Assembly (NCBI GenBank): GCA_040544425.1
Contig: JBEONO010000002.1
Location: forward strand, 124,001-188,000
Direction of reading: 5' to 3'
Origin: Solimicrobium sp040544425
GTDB lineage: Bacteria > Pseudomonadota > Gammaproteobacteria > Burkholderiales > Burkholderiaceae_D
Length of the DNA stretch: 64,000 bases
A program made the position numbers and the translations under genes. Positions 35,021 through 43,600 of this stretch are shown in pieces. The notes beneath the pieces were generated by a model that worked only from the letters and a program-made list of their open reading frames with translations, was not told the origin of the DNA and searched no databases. Position 1 is the stretch's first letter. Each line of letters opens with the position of its first letter.

Positions 35021-37284
35021 TCGATCCCTGCTTCTAATAACACGGCGGCGTTGCGTGCCTGGGCCTGATATAAACGATAGTAAGCGCCCTGCTGCGCCAT
35101 CAAGACTTCGTGCTTGCCTTCTTCCACCACGACGCCACGATCCATCACGACCAGACGGTCAGCCTTGTTCAAGGTTGAGAGCCGATGCGCAATCGCAATC
35201 GTGGTGCGGCCTTTGACCAGATTATCCAGAGCTTTCTGGATTTCCTTTTCAGTCTCGGAATCGACCGATGAAGTGGCTTCATCCATGATCAGGATGCGCG
35301 GATCGATCAGCAAGGCGCGTGCGATCGAGATCCGTTGCCGTTCACCACCCGACAGGCCCTGCCCGCGCTCACCCACCATTGAATCGTAACCTTGTGGCAA
35401 ACGCAAAATGAATTCATGCGCATGCGCAGCGCGTGCCGCGTTCATGATTTCATCGCGCGAAGCACCCGGTTTGCCGTAGGCGATATTGTCCGCGATGGTG
35501 CCGAAAAACAGAAACGGCTCCTGCAACACCAGTCCGATATTGCGCCGGTAGTCAGCAATACCGAAGGAACGGATGTCGACTCCGTCCAATAAAATTGCAC
35601 CCTCTGCGACATCGTAGAAACGGCAGATGAGATTGACCAGGGTACTTTTACCGGAACCACTGTGTCCGACCAGACCGATCATCTCACCCGGTTTGATGTC
35701 CAGCGTAATACCACGATTGACTGAACGATTCCCATAGCGGAATCCCACCTCGCGCAGTTCGATATGTCCCTTCACGTTTTCCACTTTAACGGGATTGGCC
35801 GGTTCCGGCACGCTGGAGACATGATCCAGAATATCGAACACCCGCTTTGCCGCCGAGGCAGATTTTTGCGTGACCGAGACGATGCGGCTCATTGAATCGA
35901 GACGGCCGTAGAAACGTCCCATCAGCGCGATGAACGACACCAGCACACCGACAGAAATTTCACCGCGATAGATTTGCCAGATACCGAAAGCCCAGACCAC
36001 CAGCATGCCGATATCGGTCAACAACGATACTGTCGGAGAAAACAGGGCCCAGACTTTGTTGAGCTTGTCATTGACCACCAGGTTGTGACGATTCGCTTCA
36101 TGGAAACGATTCGCTTCGCGCTGTTCCTGGGCAAAGGCTTTCACAACCCGGATACCTGGAATCGTGTCGGCCAGCACATTGGTGACTTCACCCCAGACCC
36201 GGTCGATTTTTTCAAATCCGTTTTTCAGACGGTCGCGCACGATGTGAATCATCCACGCGATAAACGGTAATGGCGCCAGCGTGACCAGGGCCAGCATGGC
36301 ATTTTCTCTGACCAGAAACACGGCGATCATGCCCAACATAATCACGTCGGTGGCAAAATCGAGCAGGTGCAGGGACAGGAATACGCAAATCCGATCGGTA
36401 CCACTGCCGATGCGCGACATCAGATCTCCGGTGCGTTTACCACCAAAATATTCGAGCGACAGCCGCATCAAATGTTCATAGGTGGCCGTGCGCAAATCCG
36501 AACCGATGCGTTCGGAAACCAGCGCCAGAATATAAGTTCTCAGCCAGTTCAACAGCCAGGCAAACAGCGCCGAGCCAAGCAGACCGCCCAAATACAAAGT
36601 CACTACTGCCGGATCAATCTGCTTGGTTTCCTGATACGGGATCAGGATTTTATCCAGTATTGGGCCGGTCAGGTACGGCGGCACCAGACCTGCCGCTGTG
36701 CCCAGCAAGGTCAGAATAAAGCCGATAAACAGCTGGCCTTGATACGGTTTGGCGAAGCGCCACAGGCGAAACAGGGTGCGGGTTGATGGCGGAGTATGAA
36801 TGACCTTGGCGCAGATCGGACATTCATCCTGATCCGGCTCAAGCGGTGCCTTACAGCTTGGGCAGATCAGCTGATCAGGCGGCAGAATCGGCTCGCCGGT
36901 GATCTGGCTGTTTTGGTACAGATTGAACTGATCAACGAAACGGGTCGCCAACAGATTTTGCGTCAGCGTGAAACGCCAGGACGCCAGCAAGCCATGCGCA
37001 TCGGTTAACTCAAGGTGGCCGATGCCGGCATGATCATGGTGTTTTAATATTAAATCGGCACGATAGTCCCAGCTTTTCCATTCGGTTTCTCCGGGCGCCT
37101 GTGAGAACAAACGTGATTCGGTTGCGACGAGTATGCCTTTGCGAAAATTTAATCGCTCATCCAGGTCAACCTCCAGGGCAGTCAATGCGTTCTCACCGGA
37201 GGTGAGCTGGTTGGCAACGATGTCTCTCCAGGTTTGCGGCAAATTGGACAGGGTCAGTTCATCTGCAACTTGTTTCATTGTCAT
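35017..37284 (-). CDS. ABC exporter (fused membrane–ATPase) with N-terminal zinc ribbon
   Basis: A 755-residue half-transporter. Residues 1–130 form a unique cytosolic domain; a zinc ribbon follows at 141–158 (CPSCKAPLE...CPIC); six transmembrane helices lie between about 185 and 480; the nucleotide-binding domain at about 520–745 has Walker A GHSGSGKSTL, signature LSGGERQ, Walker B ILIMDEATSS and the H-loop AHRLST. All catalytic motifs are intact. The ATG at 37284 has GGAG about 11 bases upstream. Divergent from the cphA genes. The transported substrate is unknown; the linkage suggests cyanophycin-related traffic or localisation. Confidence 0.92.
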   Translation of the reverse strand: MTMKQVADELTLSNLPQTWRDIVANQLTSGENALTALEVDLDERLNFRKGILVATESRLFSQAPGETEWKSWDYRADLILKHHDHAGIGHLELTDAHGLLASWRFTLTQNLLATRFVDQFNLYQNSQITGEPILPPDQLICPSCKAPLEPDQDECPICAKVIHTPPSTRTLFRLWRFAKPYQGQLFIGFILTLLGTAAGLVPPYLTGPILDKILIPYQETKQIDPAVVTLYLGGLLGSALFAWLLNWLRTYILALVSERIGSDLRTATYEHLMRLSLEYFGGKRTGDLMSRIGSGTDRICVFLSLHLLDFATDVIMLGMIAVFLVRENAMLALVTLAPLPFIAWMIHIVRDRLKNGFEKIDRVWGEVTNVLADTIPGIRVVKAFAQEQREANRFHEANRHNLVVNDKLNKVWALFSPTVSLLTDIGMLVVWAFGIWQIYRGEISVGVLVSFIALMGRFYGRLDSMSRIVSVTQKSASAAKRVFDILDHVSSVPEPANPVKVENVKGHIELREVGFRYGNRSVNRGITLDIKPGEMIGLVGHSGSGKSTLVNLICRFYDVAEGAILLDGVDIRSFGIADYRRNIGLVLQEPFLFFGTIADNIAYGKPGASRDEIMNAARAAHAHEFILRLPQGYDSMVGERGQGLSGGERQRISIARALLIDPRILIMDEATSSVDSETEKEIQKALDNLVKGRTTIAIAHRLSTLNKADRLVVMDRGVVVEEGKHEVLMAQQGAYYRLYQAQARNAAVLLEAGIE

Positions 37285-37639
37285 TGTTTTGAAAACTCCA
37301 GATTGCCATCGCAAGCTGTGCAGGCGAGGCGCAAAAAAATGTGAAAGGAAATTCGTATTTCAGGAGAGCAGATCAATCCAGCAAGTTTTAGAGGATGCAA
37401 TCGCAGTGCTGGAAAATCAAGATACGGTATTCTGTTGAGCTCAATGTTTATTTTTGTACTCGAATTATTTGATCGGGAGTATACAATAAGAAGCGGAATA
37501 AGAAGCACAATAAGAATAACAACAAGAATCGCAGTATAAAAGCAATCATCAATTCAATAACAAGCCCGATAAAAAATTGCAAGACTAACGAGATCGATTT
37601 TGGGTAATCCCGCCCCAGATGCAGGTGAAGATAAAATAA
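37285..37639. other. Divergent control region between the ABC exporter and cyanophycin synthetase genes
   Basis: About 355 bases without a credible gene. A minus-strand open frame across it encodes leucine/phenylalanine-rich text and is only a shadow of A-rich repeats. It should hold promoters in both directions and carries the four tandem 12-bp repeats listed next. Confidence 0.6.
37483..37530. repeat. Four imperfect tandem 12-bp repeats upstream of cphA'
   Basis: Units ACAATAAGAAGC, GGAATAAGAAGC, ACAATAAGAATA, ACAACAAGAATC lie end to end, 110 bases before the start at 37640. The 12-bp period is close to a helical turn, so it could be a phased binding site or an upstream A-rich element; it may also be simple slippage. 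Confidence 0.75.
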
Positions 37640-39826
37640 ATGACAAATAAGAAAGAAATCAAATTTACCCGCGTGACGTACCTGCGTGGGCCGAATATTT
37701 GGACCTATCGCCCGGTGATTGAAGCATGGGTCGAAATTGGCGAATTGGAGCAATACCCTTCCAACACCATCCCGGGTTTGACCGACAGACTGACCGCATG
37801 GCTGCCTACACTGATCGAACATCGCTGTGGCGTTGGCGAGCGCGGCGGATTTATCGAGCGTTTGCGCGAAGGCACCTGGGCGGCGCATATCCTGGAACAT
37901 ATCGTGCTGGAGTTGCAGAATCTGGCCGGCATGCGTACCGGGTTCGGCAAAACGCGCAAGGCCGCCGAACCGAGTCTGTACAAGATGGCGTTTCGCACCC
38001 GGCAGGAACAGGTTGGGCGCGCCGCACTCGAAGCGGGCCGCGAATTGCTGCTCGCAGCGATCGACAACACCCCATTTGACGTCAGCGCCAAAGTCGCCGA
38101 AATTCGCGAACTGGTAGACACCTTGTGCCTCGGCCCGTCAACAGCGCATATCGTCGATGCAGCCTCGAGCCGCTCGATTCCCTGGATGCGCCTCAATGAT
38201 GGCAACCTGGTACAACTGGGCTACGGAAACAGGCAGCGTCGTATCTGGACTGCAGAAACCGATCAGACCAGTGCGATTGCCGAGAGTATCTCGACCGACA
38301 AAGATCTGACCAAATCACTGCTCAAAGCCTGCGGCGTGCCGGTTCCTGAAGGTACGCTGGTTCACAGCGACGTGGAAGCCTGGGAAGCGGCGCAGGACAT
38401 TGGGCTGCCGGTGGTATTGAAACCGTATGACGGCAATCATGGTCGCGGCGTATCGCTGGACCTGAAAACCGAAGCGGACGTGCATGCCGCGTTCCGGCTG
38501 GCAGATCGCAAAGGTGGCGGCAGCGCGGTGATCGTTGAACAATTCATTCCCGGTAATGAGCATCGCGTGCTGGTGGTCGGCAAAAAAGTTGTGGCGGTGG
38601 CTGCCGGTGAGGCGGCCTGGGTCACTGGAAACGGCACGTCCAATATTATCGAACTGGTTGATGACCAGATTAATTCCGATCCGCGCCGCGGCCTGACCGA
38701 AGAGTTCCCATTGAATGCATTGGGCCCGCAAAACGGCGCTGAGATTATTTTGGAACTGGAACGTCAAGGCTTTACCGCTTACGATATTCCGCCCAAAGAC
38801 AAGCGCGTTTTAATTCAGCGCAACGGCAATGTCGCCTTTGACGTCACCGATGCAATTCACCCCAGTATCGCCGCCATGGCGACCCTCGCCGCGCGCGTGG
38901 TCGGGCTGGACGTAGCCGGTGTGGATCTGGTGGTCGAAGATATTTCCAAACCCCTGCACGAGCAGCGAGGCGCGGTCATTGAAGTCAATGCCGGTCCGGG
39001 TTTGCTGGCGCATCTGAAACCGGCCAGCGGCTTGCCGCGTCCGATTGGCAGCGCGATTATCGAACATTTATTTCCGAACGAGGGCTCGGGTCGCATTCCC
39101 ATCGTTGGCGTGACCGAAGCGAGCGGATCAACGCTGATCTCCAAGTTAATTTCGCATTTGCTGTACGTGAGCGGCAAACACGTCGGGCTGGCATGCAGCA
39201 CCGGGTTGTATCTGGATCACCGTCAGATCGACAGCAATAATGCGATCACCTGGGATGCCGGTCAGCGCCTGTTAATCAACCGCTCGATCAGCGCTGCCGT
39301 ATTTGAAACCAGCCACAAGATGATTCTTTCCGAAGGTCTGGTCTACGACAAATGCGCAGTCGGCGTGGTGTGCGAAATCGATGAACATCTCAAGCCGAAG
39401 CAGTTGAGCGAATTCTATATTGACGATCAGGAGCGCCTGATCAATGTGATTCGTACCCAGGTCGATGTGATCCTGCCGAGCGGCGTGGCGGTCTTGAATG
39501 CCGACAATCCGCGTATCGCCGAGATGGCCGAATTATGCGATGGCCATGTGATTTTTTATGGCGATAATCAACATCTGCCAGCAGTTGCCAAACATCGCGC
39601 CGAAGGCGAGCGCGTGGTATTTTTGCGCAACAACTGCATCGTTCTGGCCCATGGCAACAATGAACTGGCCCTGCTGCCGCTGTCATCCCTGAAACCAAGC
39701 AAGGCTGCCCAGCCGAGCAATGTCATGGCGGCAGTTGCTGCGGCCTGGGCATTGAATATTTCACCGGAACTGATTGAAGCAGGATTGCGCACGTTTGAAT
39801 CCAATCCGAAGAAGACCCACTATTGA
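37640..39826 (+). CDS. cphA': Cyanophycin synthetase-like protein with degenerate, shortened ligase domain
   Basis: A 728-residue homologue of CphA. The N domain (1–160) starts VTYLRGPNIWTYRPVIEAW; the ATP-grasp domain (about 205–475) has DKDLTKSLLKACGVPVPEG, VVLKPYDGNHGRGV and IEVNAGPGLLAHL and looks complete. In the Mur-ligase-like domain the P-loop GTNGKTTT of the partner enzyme is replaced by EASGSTLIS near residue 494, and the chain stops about 130 residues early, losing the last lobe. It should therefore add aspartate (or act on preformed primers) but not run the second ligation. Paired cphA'/cphA genes are known in Burkholderiales; cyanobacterial CphA2 is similarly reduced. Confidence 0.9.
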   Translation: MTNKKEIKFTRVTYLRGPNIWTYRPVIEAWVEIGELEQYPSNTIPGLTDRLTAWLPTLIEHRCGVGERGGFIERLREGTWAAHILEHIVLELQNLAGMRTGFGKTRKAAEPSLYKMAFRTRQEQVGRAALEAGRELLLAAIDNTPFDVSAKVAEIRELVDTLCLGPSTAHIVDAASSRSIPWMRLNDGNLVQLGYGNRQRRIWTAETDQTSAIAESISTDKDLTKSLLKACGVPVPEGTLVHSDVEAWEAAQDIGLPVVLKPYDGNHGRGVSLDLKTEADVHAAFRLADRKGGGSAVIVEQFIPGNEHRVLVVGKKVVAVAAGEAAWVTGNGTSNIIELVDDQINSDPRRGLTEEFPLNALGPQNGAEIILELERQGFTAYDIPPKDKRVLIQRNGNVAFDVTDAIHPSIAAMATLAARVVGLDVAGVDLVVEDISKPLHEQRGAVIEVNAGPGLLAHLKPASGLPRPIGSAIIEHLFPNEGSGRIPIVGVTEASGSTLISKLISHLLYVSGKHVGLACSTGLYLDHRQIDSNNAITWDAGQRLLINRSISAAVFETSHKMILSEGLVYDKCAVGVVCEIDEHLKPKQLSEFYIDDQERLINVIRTQVDVILPSGVAVLNADNPRIAEMAELCDGHVIFYGDNQHLPAVAKHRAEGERVVFLRNNCIVLAHGNNELALLPLSSLKPSKAAQPSNVMAAVAAAWALNISPELIEAGLRTFESNPKKTHY

Positions 39827-39902
39827 CGCATCAGTGACTTCAACTGGCGTACCGCAGATTTTTTAACGTATTCGTCACAACAGACTTTAGGACATTTATT
39901 TT

Positions 39903-42473
39903 ATGGAAGTTTCACGTATTCGAGCCTTACGCGGCCCCAACCTCTGGAGCCATCACACTGCCATTGAAGCGATTGTGAAATGTAATGCTGACGAACTGAA
40001 TATCATCAACCTTCCTGACTTCGAAAACCGACTGCGCGCGCGTTTTCCCGAGCTGAGTTCTTTGCAGCCTACCGGCTATCACGACGCCATTCCGATCGCC
40101 CATGTGTTTGAGCATGTCGCTCTGGGCCTGCAGTCCTCGGCCGGTTGTCCGGTGACCTTCAGCCGCACCACGCAAACTGTCGAGACCGGCATTTTTCAGG
40201 TAGTGGTTGAATATTCCGAAGAAGCGGTCGGCCGACTGGCCTTCGAATTAACTGAAAAACTGGTTACTGCGGCGCTGCAGGACAGTTTTTTTGATCTCGA
40301 CCGGGCACTGGATGACCTGCGCGAACTTGACGAAGAAGTGCGTCTGGGACCGTCAACCGGATCGATCGTGCAGGCCGCCGTGGCGCGCAATATTCCGTAC
40401 CGGCGCCTGACCGACGGCAGCCTGGTGATGTTTGGCTGGGGTAGCAAACAACGCCGTATTCAGGCTGCGGAAATGGATTGCACCAGCGCGATCGCGGAAG
40501 CCATCGCGCAAGACAAAGAACTGACCAAAAAACTGCTGAGTGCTGCCGGTGTGCCGGTCCCGCTCGGTCGCACAATCGACAGCGCTGACGACGGCTGGAA
40601 GGCGGCCAATGAAATCGGCCTGCCGGTGGTGGTGAAACCCAAAGATGGCAATCAGGGTAAAGGCGTGACCGTCAACATCAAAACGCGCGAGCAACTCGAT
40701 GCAGCATATAGCGCAGCAATTGAATTCGGCGATGAAATTCTGATTGAACGCTACGTACCCGGCAGCGATTTCAGATTGCTGGTGATCGGCAACAAACTGA
40801 TTGCGGCAGCACGCCGTGATCCGCCGCAGGTAGTCGGTGACGGCTCGAAAACGATCAAGCAGCTGGTCGATCAGGTTAACCTTGACCCGAAACGCGGATC
40901 GGGACATGCCACCTCGCTCACCAAAATCCGTATCGACGACATCGCTCTGGGCAGCCTTGCCACGCAAGGCTTTACTGCCGAATCGATTCCACCCCGCGGC
41001 AAACGCGTGCATCTGCGCAATAACGCCAATCTGTCCACCGGCGGCTCGGCCACGGACGTGACTGACGATGTGCATCCGGAAGTGGCGGCACGCGCGGTGG
41101 CGGCAGCACAAATGGTGGGTCTCGATATTTGCGGTGTCGATCTGGTCTGTGACACCGTGTTAAAACCGATAGAAGAACAGCATGGCGGGATTGTCGAAGT
41201 CAATGCCGCGCCTGGCCTGCGCATGCATATCTCGCCCTCGTTTGGCAAAGGTCGCCAGGTCGGCGAGGCGATTGTCTCGACGATGTTTGATGATGATAAC
41301 GATGGCCGCATTCCGATCGTCGCAGTCACCGGCACCAACGGCAAAACCACCACCGTGCGTCTGATCGCACATTTGCTGACTGCAGCCGGATTACGCACCG
41401 GCATGACCAATACCGATGGCGTGTATATCGAAGGACAACGGATTGATTCGGGCGACTGCAGTGGTCCGAAAAGTGCCCGCAATGTCTTGTTGCATCCGGA
41501 TGTCGATGCGGCGGTATTTGAAACGGCGCGTGGCGGCGTACTGCGCGAAGGATTGGCGTTTGACCGTTGCAAGGTGGCGGTGATCACCAATATCGGCACC
41601 GGTGACCATCTTGGTTTGAACTACATCACCAGCGTTGAAGATCTGGCGGTATTGAAACGGGTCATCGTACAGAACGTGGCCGACGATGGTTATGCGGTGT
41701 TGAATGCCGCCGATCCGATCGTCGCCGCCATGGCAGAAAACTGCATGGGCAAAGTCACCTTCTTTGCTGCCGACCGGCGCGAAGCCGTGATGGCCACCCA
41801 TCGCGCCCAGGGCAATCGGGTCGTGTATGTTGAAGGCGGCATGATCGTCGCCGCTGAAGGTACATTCAAACACCAGATCCCGCTGGCGCAGGTCACCATC
41901 ACCCATGGCGGAGCGATTAGGTTTCAGGTTGAAAATGTCATGGCCGCAGTTGCCGCCGCCTGGGCGGTGGGGATCAGCTGGCAGGCAATTGAAACCGGTC
42001 TGAAATCGTTCGCCAATGATACCGACAACGCACCAGGTCGCTTCAACATGTTTACCTACAAAGGCGCCACCCTGATTGCCGACTATGGTCATAATCCGGA
42101 CGCCATTGCCGCCTTGGTGAGCGCGGTGGAAACCATCCCGGCCAAGCGTCGTTCAGTGGTAATCAGCGGAGCCGGTGACCGTCGTGATCAGGACATTCGC
42201 CAGCAAACCGAAATCCTCGGTGCGGCATTCGATGATGTGATTCTGTACCAGGATCAATGTCAGCGCGGCCGTGTCGACGGCGAAGTGGTCGCCCTGTTGC
42301 GCTCGGGATTGAAAAATGCCAAGCGCACCAAAAACATCAGTGAAATTACCGGGGAATTTATTGCGATTGATCTGGCGCTGGAAAAACTCAATGAAGGCGA
42401 CCTGTGTTTGATCCTGGTGGATCAGGTCGAAGAGTCGCTGCAGCACATTGCCAAACGCATTCAAGAAAGCTGA
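39903..42473 (+). CDS. cphA: Cyanophycin synthetase
   Basis: An 856-residue enzyme that polymerises Asp and Arg into multi-L-arginyl-poly-L-aspartate, a nitrogen reserve. N domain 1–160 (IRALRGPNLWSHHTAIEA), ATP-grasp domain about 200–470 (DKELTKKLLSAAGVPVPLG, VVKPKDGNQGKGV, VNAAPGLRMH), Mur-ligase domain from about 471 with intact P-loop GTNGKTTT (477–484), FETARGGVLREGL, and the terminal lobe YGHNPDAI. All active-site motifs are present. The 76 bases after cphA' suggest one transcript. No cyanophycinase gene is in the window. Confidence 0.95.
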   Translation: MEVSRIRALRGPNLWSHHTAIEAIVKCNADELNIINLPDFENRLRARFPELSSLQPTGYHDAIPIAHVFEHVALGLQSSAGCPVTFSRTTQTVETGIFQVVVEYSEEAVGRLAFELTEKLVTAALQDSFFDLDRALDDLRELDEEVRLGPSTGSIVQAAVARNIPYRRLTDGSLVMFGWGSKQRRIQAAEMDCTSAIAEAIAQDKELTKKLLSAAGVPVPLGRTIDSADDGWKAANEIGLPVVVKPKDGNQGKGVTVNIKTREQLDAAYSAAIEFGDEILIERYVPGSDFRLLVIGNKLIAAARRDPPQVVGDGSKTIKQLVDQVNLDPKRGSGHATSLTKIRIDDIALGSLATQGFTAESIPPRGKRVHLRNNANLSTGGSATDVTDDVHPEVAARAVAAAQMVGLDICGVDLVCDTVLKPIEEQHGGIVEVNAAPGLRMHISPSFGKGRQVGEAIVSTMFDDDNDGRIPIVAVTGTNGKTTTVRLIAHLLTAAGLRTGMTNTDGVYIEGQRIDSGDCSGPKSARNVLLHPDVDAAVFETARGGVLREGLAFDRCKVAVITNIGTGDHLGLNYITSVEDLAVLKRVIVQNVADDGYAVLNAADPIVAAMAENCMGKVTFFAADRREAVMATHRAQGNRVVYVEGGMIVAAEGTFKHQIPLAQVTITHGGAIRFQVENVMAAVAAAWAVGISWQAIETGLKSFANDTDNAPGRFNMFTYKGATLIADYGHNPDAIAALVSAVETIPAKRRSVVISGAGDRRDQDIRQQTEILGAAFDDVILYQDQCQRGRVDGEVVALLRSGLKNAKRTKNISEITGEFIAIDLALEKLNEGDLCLILVDQVEESLQHIAKRIQES

Positions 42474-42514
42474 GTGGTTCGGACCGCGTCACCTGAAATT
42501 TCACGGAGAACTGG

Positions 42515-43600
42515 ATGAGTGGTCCAAGCACAGCTTTGCTGGTTGCCAACCCGATCGAAGTCTTGCTGTCTGCCGCGGTGATCCGCGCGGCAGAGGCGAT
42601 TCAACAGGGTTATCAGGAGAGTGCCGCTCTGAAAGAGCGTCACGAGCAGCAGCGCGGCAAACTGCTGGACCAGCAACACAATGCCGCCGTGCAGCGCGAG
42701 CAATCGCTGCAACGAAACCTGGAGCGGGCTGAACTTGAATTCAGCCAGTTGTTGACCCTCAGTGAACGTCTTGGTGTCAGCGAAAAAATTCAACGCGGCC
42801 GACCGCTTGCCAATCCTTTGGATCTGGAAGCGGCCAATTTCCTGCATGCGCTGCAAAGCTACAATGCAGAAATCAAATCAATCATGCTCACCAGCGCAGC
42901 TGCGCGCATGGATCAGCAAGCCTGGACCGATGCCACGCGTAACCTGCCCGAATTCGGCACTGCGATCAGCACTCCCCAGCCTGATCATGACGTGCAACGC
43001 CTGTTGACGCGCATTGCCCACCTCGACGCCATGCCGGAACCGATAAACGCTCTGGTCAAACAGCTGGCTGAACAGTTGCCGAAAGAACGCCAGGAATTAC
43101 TGAAAAATGAACTGCGCCGCCAGATTCAGCTGCATCTGGACGCCATCCAGCAACAGCAGGTGCAGGAAGCCAGCGCTCTGGTGTTGCGTCAGTCTTTGAA
43201 GGACTTGGGATACCAGGTACAGGAATTCAGCGACACCTTGTTTGTTGAAGGCGGCATCGTCCATTTCCGGCGTCACGAATGGGGTGACTATATGGTGCGC
43301 CTGCGTATCAATGAACAGACCCACACCGCCAACTTCAATGTCATTCGCGCCGTCAGGAACAACAGTAACGAGCGTTCCGTGCTGGATCATCTGGCCGAAG
43401 ACCGCTGGTGCGCTGAATTTCCGGCACTGCTCAAAGCCATGGAAGCGCGTGGTCTGGGATTGAATGTCACACGCCGTCTGGAAGCCGGTGAAGTGCCGGT
43501 GCAACTGGTTGATGCCCAGCAGTTACCAACTTTTACTGACGCCGAACAAAGACGATCGAACCATACTTTGAAAACTCGTGAAATCGACCAGGCCCCATGA
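42515..43600 (+). CDS. Coiled-coil protein, first gene of the AAA+/kinase cassette
   Basis: I do not recognise this 361-residue protein. Residues about 25–90 form a long Gln/Glu/Arg-rich coiled coil (ALKERHEQQRGKLLDQQ), about 150–220 are helical, and the last 140 residues form a mixed alpha/beta domain with SDTLFVEGGIVHFRRHEWGD and a C-terminal polar tail. No signal peptide or membrane segment. CGGAG lies seven bases before the ATG, 41 bases after the cphA stop. Its end overlaps the ATPase gene (ATGA), so the two products are probably made in matched amounts; an adaptor or substrate-recruiting role for the ATPase is a guess. Confidence 0.85.
   Translation: MSGPSTALLVANPIEVLLSAAVIRAAEAIQQGYQESAALKERHEQQRGKLLDQQHNAAVQREQSLQRNLERAELEFSQLLTLSERLGVSEKIQRGRPLANPLDLEAANFLHALQSYNAEIKSIMLTSAAARMDQQAWTDATRNLPEFGTAISTPQPDHDVQRLLTRIAHLDAMPEPINALVKQLAEQLPKERQELLKNELRRQIQLHLDAIQQQQVQEASALVLRQSLKDLGYQVQEFSDTLFVEGGIVHFRRHEWGDYMVRLRINEQTHTANFNVIRAVRNNSNERSVLDHLAEDRWCAEFPALLKAMEARGLGLNVTRRLEAGEVPVQLVDAQQLPTFTDAEQRRSNHTLKTREIDQAP

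Noticed and set aside
37448..37900. Minus-strand 150-codon open frame rich in Leu and Phe
   Set aside because: It is the reverse reading of A-rich repeats and of the cphA' 5' end, has no ribosome site and no plausible domain.
40353..41599. Long minus-strand open frames across cphA
   Set aside because: They are antisense shadows of a well-conserved enzyme and carry no ribosome sites or motifs.
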